Source: Camelus bactrianus (Eukaryota > Chordata > Mammalia > Artiodactyla > Camelidae). From it: a DNA stretch of 64,000 nt. The notes beneath the pieces are model-generated. The model had not been told where the DNA came from and did no database searches. It saw only the letters and a list, made by a program, of their open reading frames with translations. This document shows, piece by piece, positions 33,901 to 45,900 of the stretch. The DNA lies in NCBI RefSeq assembly GCF_048773025.1, contig NC_133545.1, forward strand, positions 11,426,001 to 11,490,000. Reading direction: 5' to 3'. The position numbers and the translations under genes are program-made. How positions within the stretch are numbered: the first letter of the stretch is position 1; every line of letters begins with the position of its first letter.

Positions 33901-36900
33901 CTAAGGTATTGGAATGCTTTTGAACCTGTTATTTCATTAATTAGCATTTACTAGCAGCCTATTCTGTCAAACTATAGAGTCCTGGGTTTCCATCACCCAG
34001 GGTACCACCTGCAGACGGCTCCTGTCATTGCCAGCATGGTGCTTTAGGAGGAAAGCCTGCTCCTGGGCAGCTCTCCTCAGACCATCTTGGTGAGATACAC
34101 TGCTGGATTCCTTCCTTTAGATAAAAGAAAAGATACTTACCCCACTTAGCAGGAGGAAAAAAAACTTAAGAAAAATATATCTATGTTTTCCTGTCTCCTC
34201 ATGAGGACCGACAGATACTAGAACAAATAAATAGTAGAGGTCTTCTGACAATAAAATACAAAAACAACACCAACAATTCAACAGGATCTTTTGTTCATGT
34301 ATTTGTCTTCTCACAATCTTGATTTTATGTTGCTACCAACAACGGAAGCCTATTTTTCTGCTAGTGAAGTTGCACTTATTTTGTGGAAAAATATAACCAG
34401 CATCATGGTGTTCCAGAGGATACCAGCTTCTGGATGTCCCATCATTTAAACAAATGTGAGAACCACATTCTAGGGGAATGTGCTCCATAAAACCTCAGTG
34501 ACAAAGATGTCACAAGGAAATCCTGCCTTTAGGGAAAAATTAATCACCCAATCCTGAATCAGTTAGAATCCCAGTTGTGGCAGACTCAACCTACTACTGG
34601 AAAACCTTCAGATTTCTGAGTCCGACCCAGAGGTGACTTGTGGGGAACCTTGGCTAGGGTGGTAGAGGAGGAGGGAACTCTTGATGGGCTGAGGGCTCAG
34701 GAGGGACAGGAAGGGAAATCAGATGACTGCCAGTCTCTAAGAGTTATCATCTAAGTTACCTAAGTCATCTGACTTACAGTCAGAGTTAAAACTATAACTG
34801 TACATGTTCCAGCCTGACTGCTGTGAGAGGCTGGGGGCTGAGGGGTAAGGGTAGGTGTGGAGAAACAGGGCATAAGGATGAAGAGGTGAGAAAGAGCGGA
34901 GGGAGGGGACGCAGGGGGCAGGGAGTAGAAGGAATGAGGCACTGGCTGCTCTGTTATCTTCCAGATACATCGGGCTTATTATTCTTAGAGCCACCAGGCA
35001 AAGTCTCAACGTGGATTATCCGTAACTACAAAGTATGAGGGCGTGCTTTATTTTCCGTGATCAGTTCACATTTGAAAGGTTGAATGTACGTGAATTACAT
35101 TTTGATAAATCACTTACATTTTAATTGGCAAAATATCAAGTGAAATTAGTGGACCACCGTGATGAACAGACAATGATTCCCCATCATCTATCACATCTAG
35201 TCCAGAATCCTCTGCCTGGCTTTCAAGGCCCACTCTCGTCTTCCCACACTTTACCTCGCTGACCCTATTTCCTCTGAATCATCTCAGTTCTGTTAGTCTG
35301 CTTACCACCTGCTAGGCCAGACCCATCCCCAATACCATGCTTTTACCCTGCATGCTGTCCCCCCACCTAGACAAAACAACTAGAGTGCCCCCTCTTCTTC
35401 CCTAAACTCTAGTAATTCTTCCGTAAGTTCTCATTCAAGTCTTACCTGCTTTATGAGATTTCCCTGGGCTGCGCTAATAACAAGTAGTGCCGAGTTCTTA
35501 CTATGTAATGAGAATTGACACTGTGCTAGCATTTGGCACAGATTGTTCCTAATTCTCCAACCACTCCCTTAAGTAAATATTACTGTCTCTTTACTCAGTG
35601 AGATTAGGTGACATCCCAGTGATCCTACAACCAGTATGTGACAGAGCTGGGCTGGAACCCAGGTGCCTGACTTTGAAGCGCAGGCCCTTCCCACCACTGT
35701 GCTGCCTCTTGCGCACATGCATCCTCTCTGAATGCTTTTTAATCCGTAGTTGGATCATCTGGCTTTGCATCAGATTGTCCCTTGTGTGTTCATTGTAACA
35801 GAGCCAATGGAATAAAGCCCACTCTGCAGTATTCTCACCCTAGAGCTTAATACAGTGTCGAGCCTATAGAAGGTATTCAAATGTTCGAAAGAATTAGATG
35901 ATTTGTAATAGATCACTTTGTCTCATTCCTTATGAAAATTTGAAACTTTTACATTGCCCCAATTAAAATTTACATAGCCCACAGGTAAAAATTAATGTTT
36001 TGCTTTATTAATTTTTTAATTTGATATAATCCTTGTTAGTAGCTGAATGTCATGGAAATAAAACCAATCTTCTTTATAGAGAGAGGGAAGGAAAAAAAAA
36101 AGAAAAGGGAGTCTCAGATTATGATAAAAGGAAATTAAGAAGAGAAGATAAAGTCTCAACGTCTCAGTCACCAAGTAGAAGGAAAGGGTCCATTTTTTTA
36201 TCCCAAAGAAACTATTAGGAAAAAGGATTTGGGGTAAGCTTATTAAAGAAAAAAACTCACAAGGTTCACAGGTAAGGCTATCAGAAAATCAGCCTACAAG
36301 GAAACAATAAGGGAGATGCCACATCGTTACTTTGTAGGATGTGTTTCTATGTTTTCTGTGTTTCTAGCATTTCATAATGTTACTACCTTACCTACTCGTA
36401 AAATTAATAATACATACAATGAGAAAGCTTTATCACTGATCGCTGTTCTCAAAGCCAGACTGGACGTACATACTCAAGGCTCTCTGGTGGCTACTAAACA
36501 GACCCAAAGACTGGCTATACTATTGCAGAAACTCAGGGTGGGCGTCTTTGTTGGGGGTGCGGGGCAAAGGGAATGCCATTATCCAATATCATCATGGACA
36601 AATATGGAAGCATCCTAAAATGATGGTAAGTCTCTATTCAATTAGGTAGCACTTTTCTACTTTACCACTGAACATTTTGATGAAAAATATTTCTAAGAAT
36701 AACAATATATAACGATTGTTATGTCACCACTTAATCATAGATTAGAAACATTAATCATGTATTAGAAATATGTTAATCCAAAGGAACACTCTTTATGATT
36801 CAAGTAGCCCAGAAAAAGGTTTTGCTAGTTATGTACAGTTGTGAAGAACCTAGGAGAATATATCTGAGGTCACTAAGTTTCAGTCTCGGCACCACACCTC

Positions 36901-39900
36901 ATGCCCTTACTCTGGTGAGAACAGTCAAAACTCAAAGGTAAGAAGCAGCAAGAAGCATGAACAATCCTCAAATGCAAGAATCCACTTGAAATTAATCAAA
37001 AGTTGGCTATATAAGTTTACCACCACCTCCCCCAAAATGGTAGGGACTATGGCTTACATCTTTTAGAATACCTGGTCAATGGTAAAAGGATCTTTACCAT
37101 TCAAACCACTAGGGGAAAAGTTATCTAAGTATTAATCAAAGTGTGAAGGAAATGAGAGCTTCTCTGTATCAGCTACACATGACCTTTGAAGAAAATATGT
37201 AATACCATAAACCTAAAATTCCTTTTCAACTCAGTTCACTTTCTCTGTCTCTCTGCTTCCAAGCAAAACAAAGAGTACAGACTTTTAGGTATGACTCTGC
37301 TACACCTGGCATAAACTACAAGACAGAGGCAAAGATTTTTTTTTTTCCTGAAGACTTAAAAAGTTCATCTCCCTCTCTGTAGATATTAGCCCACACACTT
37401 ACCATTGCAGTATTCATTCTGAATGATCATGTGGTCATCTTCTGCCCATGCAGAGTAGTAACGTACCACGTGGGGGTGATGCCCAAGCACCGCGTGCGCA
37501 TACACTTCGTGCAAAGCCAAATTCCTAAGAGACAGGAAAGCATTGAGGAAGATGAGGCAGGGTAACATACATGCAAGTGCTTTCTCAGAGACAAGATGTG
37601 AGGCATTAATAACAATAGCAGAACGTTTATTGCGTGCTCATCGCTTGCTTACTATCTTCTCTCATTTAACTTTTGTAAGTCCTCAGTATGATGAGGTGGC
37701 AAGGATGAAGGGTTTAGAAAGTTCAGTGACTGGCCCAAAGTCAAGCTGGTGATAGTAGACCTAAGACCAGAACCTTGGTCATCGTGGACCACAGTCCATG
37801 GTTTTTGGATTGAACATGGCATATGGAAAGAGGAGTGTGTGAAAACTACCTCAGCAGCTTTGGTTCTTATTTTCACTGATTACGATCTAAAAAATCTTCG
37901 TGGGCTTGACAAAAGAACTACCGTAGACTCGATTGTGTATATCCTGATGGGCCCCCTACCTTCCCTGTGAAGGCTACACAGTCGTTAGCCAGTACTAAAC
38001 TTGGTCAATAGGATGTACTCACAGGAACGGTCTTGGGAAGAGACAGTCATTATAGAACAGGAAACCCAACACCAAAAAGGCAAAATATAGTACTTGATCA
38101 ATTTCAGTGTAAAAATGAAGCATTCCGAAGTCGAATTTCAGATTCAGCATTGTAGTGTTACATCCCCAGAATTCATAAAAAGCATTGGCCAAATCTGAAA
38201 ATATTTGTTTTCCTTGTGAAAAGGAAGGACTTTTGAACAATTAGTTCTAGGAATGAAATTTAAATTTGTTCATTTTTCCTTGCTTGTATTCTTTGAAACT
38301 TGGCAATTGAATTCACTGTTAATACAAAGTAGAGATTACCAATGAGTTAACTTCCTACTTGGCAATATTTCTGATGAACTAAACAGGCACCAGAAGATCA
38401 TCCCATAAATCTATTCATTTAAAAAAGCAGTAAGACCAATAGTTAAAGCCACAAGAACTGCAAACAAACAAACCCACAACATGATTCCAAATGCTCATGG
38501 TATACTTCAGGAAATAGCTTATCTCTGATTTGGACAATTCAGAAAGGTTATGAGTGTGAGCCAACATACACTGGGGGAGGTGATTTTATAAAAAGTAGCA
38601 AGCGGTGTGTTTTTAGTGGCATCAGTGCTATTTTTCAAAATATTTTGACAGACCCGAGTTGTACTTCTAATACATTTCAAAGATACTCACTCATCTGATA
38701 GTCCTGCAAAAGGTTTTGTGGAGCGTTTTATTGCATAAACACATCCATCCAGCCTCTTTATGCACTTGTAGACTGTGCCAAATTCCCCAACCCCAATTTT
38801 TTCTACCTCCAAGAATTCTTTTTCATAGCGGGAAGCCATGTTGGTTTCTCGAAGAACACATCTCTGAAATATTTGAATGAAAAGTTAAACAAATTCTTCC
38901 TAACATATGTTGAGCAATAAAATTAAGGCATATTATATTCCTAAATTTCTCTAAGTTTTCATAAAGACTTTTGAGGCAAATCCACTGGATTCTGTCTGTC
39001 TCAATATTCATGGTAGCAAGACCCCCCCCCACCCCGAGTTTCTGACTACCTTTTCTGTGCTTTCTATAACCTTCCATACAAATCTGTACTCTTCTTTCCT
39101 ATGTGTTCCTAGAAACAACATATCTATTCACAGCCAGCACTACTGTCCTCTGCTAAAGGGGTGGGTGAGCTCCTGGTGGCGGATGTTTAAAAAAAGAAGA
39201 ACATCTCGCTTTGACTCTCATCTACTTGTCTCACAGTCTGGCTGCTACTGTTTTTGTATCAAGTTGAATAAACATACTATGTTCAGCTTGCTTCCCCCAG
39301 AAGCTAGTCCAGAGAGCAAAACTGTCAAATTCTTATATCAGAATGTATGCTCCCACTCCCCCTACTGGCCAACTAGCAACATCAGTCGTTGCTCTGCTAG
39401 TAAATAACTCCAGCAAATCACTGACCTCCTTTATCAGTTTTTTCATTTGTAAGATGAGGATCATAGCAACTATGCCTCAGGGTCCTTTCAAATATTACAT
39501 GAGAATTATATATATTACAAATACATACATTATCAGTAAATGGTAGCTGTAATAACAAAAATCACCGTAGATTTATATGAATCTCAAGCCAACCTGATTT
39601 GTCTCTGAAATCTTCTGTTCCTAATGTCCCCATTAGCAAGAATTTTTTTCATCTAAGGGTTTAAAAAGTCTTGACTCTTGCTAGCTCTTCATTTTCAACA
39701 GCCAATTCCAATCAGTCTTCATCAACAAGATCTGTAATTTTCCTTGCTCTTCTCCAGTCTCAAGCTCTGTTTCTTTCACATCTGGATTTGCTACAGCTAA
39801 CAGCCCTGTCTCCATCTCCTCTAACAGTGAGATTATTTTTGAAAAAATAATGCTGTAGGATCAGACAAACCTAATTATTTCCCATGAGGAATCCACACTT

Positions 39901-42900
39901 CTGATCAGAGGCCTGAAGTTTCGGGTGGGGCATCCTCGTCTCAGACACCACGTGAGCCAGCTCACCATCCACATCACTCCCCCTCCCCCCCCACCCCTCC
40001 CCGGTGTGCACCGAGTACTGTAATGTCATGAAAACATGCCTATGTCCAAACATCTTTATGGCAACTTAATATCCCACTGACTTTATAGTTTACTTGGCTG
40101 TTCTTCTATTATTGGATATTGACTACTCCCCACCCACCCCCCTTTTTTTTTTTACTAGTACAGTTAAGACTGCAACACACATCTCTGGTGGTACTGTTTA
40201 CAGCTTTATTTTCTTAGTTCAGATGATCAAATGAGGGATCCTAGGTCAAAGATTGTGACCATTATAAAAATCAATAGACACTGGCACATTTAACAGCTAA
40301 AATTTTACATATTAACCACTGGCTTTATGCCAGATTTCTCACTTCGGGTTTTTTTTTTTTTTTAATTTTTGGACCTTAAATATCTTGATTTTCCCTTCAC
40401 TGAGAAGTTCCCCAGGAGTACAGAATTTTCCCCCAGATCAAAGATAGAAGCAGTAGCTTTTAATTTAAGAATACTCCAAGGAGATGATTCAGCAATACAC
40501 ATATTAGACACTGTCTGTAAAGTGCCAACTATCTAAGAATGTAGACCCTGATGAGAGTCCAGGTGAATTCATCTGCAAGCATGTTTACTACAAGCGTGCA
40601 GGAGGTTGTGGGGGAGGGAATGGGAGGGAGAAGGGAGGGAGGGAGGGACCAGGATGAAATGACTATGTAATGACAACTGGGCCAAAGAACTGTGCTTACC
40701 TTGGCAGGCAGCCCTTGTTCTACCTTGCCTTCTTCTGGACCAGCTTCCTCACTTGAAAAAAGAAAAGTGATATCAATGTATGATTAGCACTTATCGAGCC
40801 TGAACTAGCCAGGTTTGGGGGCTGTACAAGTAAATAATTCCTTCCCCTCTTCAATTTATATTTGGGGACAGGGATCAGCAGAAATGTTCAGTATAAGAAC
40901 TCAGGACAGAATAAAAGCAAGGTCCAAGGGATACCATAGCCAGCATCCAATTAATTATTTCAAGAGTAAAAAAGCCTTTCCCAAAAGAGAGTATATGTAA
41001 GCCAAGATTCCAAGAATGGGTAGGAACCAGCTAAGGGAAAAGAACAGGTTTCAGGCAAATAGAACAACATATGCTGAAACATGGAGGCAAGAGAGCACAC
41101 AGAACATATGTGAAAACATCAGGGCTCTCACCGCCACCCTGAAACCCGCGTCCCCCAGAGCCTGGCCCGGCTTAGGTTTACAGGCAGACTGTATGTACAG
41201 CAGAGTGTGCTCTAATCCTGGAGGAGGTGTTTTTAATTACATCTCAACAAGCTGAAGTCTCTGACAGGCATCCTCTTTGGCATGAGAGGTTGCATTCTGG
41301 ATCTTTAAGGGAAGATTTCAGTTTCTAGATCAGCCAGCCAGACTTTTCTTCTGGAGAAAGAAATGGCAAATGGAGGCTGCTACACTCATGCAAATAAATT
41401 GATGCAAGATACTTGTGGCTTAAATTTAATACTATATTCTAATACTTTATGAAATACTTTATAAAACAAAAACATAGTAAATAAGAAGGGAAAAATACCC
41501 TCTCAGAATCAGTAAGTGGTTTTACAAAAGTGTCATCGCTTTCATGGCCAGGAATTTGTATCAGCAGTCTTTCCCTGCTAGCTTCAGTGAGAAGTGAAGC
41601 CATTAATTCTGATGGTATTCAAAGAGTCCTAAAAAGCTAAAACCAATGGAATACTCAGTAACAAAAGTAGACCAGTGTCCTTGTGCTGAAGTCCTGTTTA
41701 CATAAGATCCAGGAAATAATATTGAGAAAACCCACTCTAGCCACAAGGCTGATCAATACATAGTCATTGATTCCAAAAGAAACAACTTAACCACATTAAG
41801 TGTTCCACAGGCATTTAGATTGTTAGCTGAGCATGTATTTACTAAATGCATATGAGCATAAATGACTGGCCCATTTTAGAGGCACTTCTATTAAAAAAAA
41901 AAAAAGCCGTATTGAAGATACAGTACAGAAATGTCTGAGTAATCGGCACACCCCTTATTTAGGCAATTTCCACCATTTAGTGGCCTCTGTGGACGAGTGC
42001 GTTTGGTTGTACATTTTTTAGCACCTCCGAAAGCAATACTCTTTTTCTCTTCAGCCAACCTTCCATCACCTGCAGAGAAGTTCAAATCCTTACTCTGTTG
42101 TGCTCATCACCAGTCATACAACTAGACTCAAAATAACAATATATGCCCCCCCCCCCCAAAAAAAGCAATATACTCTCTGAAGTATGAACTACACCTTCCC
42201 CAATTGCTAGCCTTGTATTAACCAGAGGGGCCCCCTTGAATGCAATTCCATAGCCCGTTCAACTTTCTAATTAAAGTCAGATCTGCTGCTTACTCTGCCC
42301 TGTTCTTTCACAGAGAAGGCATTTCACATATACTTCAAAGTGAAAAGATGTTGGGATCTCTGTGACAGAGCAGGTTAAAGTCAACACTGCCGTTCAAGAA
42401 GGAGAGAATATATAAACATGATGTCAGTTTCCTTCAAAGAGAGTTCTTGTTCCTGATCAACTCTCTCCCTTCCACTTGACCATTGTAAGACCAGTTCTCA
42501 AAAACCATAGCCACAGTACACTTACACATCGCCTCGGGCTTTCCTCTTGCCATTGGATTTAAGGAATTGTTTTCTATAGGACTCCGGGGTGAAGGGATTA
42601 ATGTTGACCAGAGCCAGTGAGGTCATCTCATCAGTGAAGGGACCAGGTGTGAGCCTCAAATGCTTAGAGCTTCGGGAGGGGAGCTTCCCTGTTGAAGAAA
42701 TCACCGGCTGGCTCACCTGGCCCTGAATGAGGATGACAAAAGGCAAATCAGGATGGAGTTAGCTTTAAAAAAAAAAAAAAGGTTCTGTATTAGTTAGCTA
42801 GTTAATATTTGAGCCAAAGAATGCTATTGCTGAAAGGGCCCTTAGAGGTTATCAGGTTCAGTGCAAACTAGTTGCGTCGTAAGTGGTCCTCCTAGGAAAA

Positions 42901-45900
42901 ATACAGATTTTTAGTCTACCTCTAGATATTTTAATTCTGGGATCAAGCTGATTCAGGAATCTGTACTTTTGTTAAGCTCCACCTCCTTCCCCTGGTCAAT
43001 TCTAGTACCTAGCCAGCTATGAAACCACCAATTCTAGTCCTACCTCTAAACTTCTTAAAGACAACATTTAAGCTTAGAAAAATGAAAAAGATCTGGTCCT
43101 TTTGTTTTCAGAATGTCTACTTTAATTTCTCCTCAGTTATTTACCCAAGTATTTGCTTGGTGCCTACTAAGTGGCAGGTGCTGGGCTAGATGCTGAAGAT
43201 GGCAGAAGTGAATTCAGCTCTTAAGGAATACACAGTCCATTAGTTAGCAGTTCATTGACGTTTCAGAAATAAACACTTTGTAAGGGAAAGATTTCATAGA
43301 CTATCTAAACATGGAGGAAGTTTCCGATTCCACTCAAAATGTAGCACCAGCTGGGAAGAGCTCCACGAAGTGGGGTAAAGAGACTTAAAAGTAGTACTCT
43401 AAGCCCTTAAGATGCAAAGCTTTGCAGTAGCTGAAACTTACATACCAATACATAGGAAAATGTGCAGGACTTACCACTCCACATGGGGTACAGTAAGAGA
43501 ACATAGGCCTGAAACCTAACCAGAACTAAATCAAATGACAGAGGGGAGAAATCAAAGACAAAGAATTCCGATGAGACAGCAGAATGCTATTATGACCTAA
43601 GTGTCGGAGGCCAGAGGAACAGCTGTGTTATAGATTTTCAAAAGTCATAGACACAGAAGCCGTGATGTAACCTCATTGTATAGTCATTGTCCTGTGAGGC
43701 TCTTTCTAAAAGAATTCTGCTGTTTTGATCATCTCTGCCCATGATGTTTGAGTGCAGAAGCTCGATTACAACATGATTCACTACATAAAAATGTAATTAA
43801 AGAATGTGAAGCTACAAAGAACTTACTATACTCACTAAATGATAGAAACAGAAATGAAGCTATACAGTACACATAGTAACCTAACATTTTCTTAAGTGAA
43901 GAAAAATATGTCACTGACACAGTCGAGAATTTTGACAAGGGTTTTACATATGTCTCAGAGTTCAAAGGGTAAATGACCCTGGGGCCGTCATCGGACAAAA
44001 TCATCCGTGACACACAATTTTCCCATAAGCTTATTATAAGGGTTGAGTACCTTAAACTCAATGTAAGTATATCATTAAGGGTTGAACTCAAAAGAAGTAA
44101 AACTATACTGCATAATATTTCTCAGTTGTCAATGTGATTCAGGAAATGAATTTAGAATTATAGTAAAGTATTTTCTGAAGCATTTTTTTGTGATGCTGAT
44201 TATCATATGGAAAGTGAAATGCATCTGTCACATATGAAACAGTGGGGCAGCCCCACCTGGTTCCAACTGCCATAGTTCAAGGACAACAAAGACGGCCTAG
44301 TAAATTTTCAGGTAAGAGGAAGGAAAAGTATTCCTATCAGGACAAACAGTATCAGAATTACCAGTCTATAAATAAGAAGACTGATCGATTTTGTGAGCTC
44401 CACTTACAATATAACGACAGATATTATATTGATACGGATTTTATTGCCAGAATGATAGAATTATAAGCAATCCTTTTGAAATCTATAAGAACATAGTTTG
44501 CAACAAGATTTATGAAAGAAAGTTCTACCTGGAAGTAAAGCAGATTGACAGTTGCTGGAAAGATGACCAGATTGAGAATATAAACGTGTTCCAGAGAGGG
44601 TGGCTAATTCTCTAAGTCACTGCTCTATCATAGATGATTAACAGAAAGATACAAAATTTGGGGAATAGCTCCTTGACTTCCGAAGATGATGAGAGGAGAA
44701 GGTGGCAACCTCTTACAACATCATAGGGACTGGGAAAGACTGGCCCAGTTGGTACAATTAGTCCCCTGATGCTTGAATCCCCTGCTACAACATTCCTACC
44801 AAGTGGTCAGCAACTAGCTTTCAGTGACTTAGCCATGGGTGCCTTACTGCCCTCTAAGGAAGCTCTTCTATCTCTAGATAATCCTGCTGGGAGATCCCTA
44901 TGATGACTTAGAGCCATTTCACATCATTTCTGGTCCTATCCTTTGGGTGAGGCTGAGCTAAGCTAGTCCTCCTTTCCTCTGCATGCTTGTCTCTAGCATA
45001 TCATCATCAATTATCATGGCCCTGGTCTCTCTCCTCTGACCCTGATCCAAACTACATTATTCATAAAGTGTGTACCTTCCCAGTTTTATTTCCAGTTACT
45101 CTCCCAAGTTCTATTCTCTTTCTCTCCCTCAAATCTTGGCATTTCCAGGATTCCTACCTTGGACCACTTCTCTTCTCACTCTGGCACTCAGGCTACAGGA
45201 GCTTATACATGTACTTCAACAACTTCGTAAATGCTGGTTGTATCCAAATACAGATCTCCAACTTTGGTTGTTTTCCTCACTGAAGGACCATTTCTCCAAT
45301 GATCTACACCACATCTCTTTCTCCAAACCTGTACCACCTCTAATGTCACCTACCTTGACTCAAGGTACCATCTACTCAGACAAGCAAGAAGCCTCATAGC
45401 ATGCTAGATCCCGCCTCTTCCCTGAACCCGTCCATCAAGTTAGTTACCAACTCCTAAACATCTCTCACCTTGTCACTGTCCACCATTCGTTTAGGCCCTT
45501 CTCTCTTCTCAGCAGATCTGTGAGGACTACTGCCCTGCCTCCATGGTCTCTCCCACTCCATTCCATCCTTCACATGAAGGTCGTGATTTTTCAAAAATGA
45601 CTCTGATCAAAATGATTTAATGATTCTGTCCCCACTTTAGGACAAAAGCTCAATCGAGCTCTTGCCTCCCTACTTTGGCCTCACTACCTGCACTCTCTTA
45701 CAGACAGACGCCCGCCACTCCGAATAACATGCAGTTTTCCAAGTGTGGCATGATCCTTCCCCTCCATAACTTGGTAGGTGCTTTTCCCTTGACCTTGAGT
45801 TCTCATTCCTTTCTTCTTTGCCTGGCAAACTCCAACTCATCCTATAAGACTGACTCTCAAACATTACTTTCTTTAGAAAGTTTTCTCAGATATCTTAAGA

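Larger units (their letters stand above)
33295..37402 (-). other. WEE2: WEE2 intron 5
   Basis: 4.1 kb with L2 and MIR copies and a G-rich stretch at 34823-34928. No alternative exon was recognised. Confidence 0.75.
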
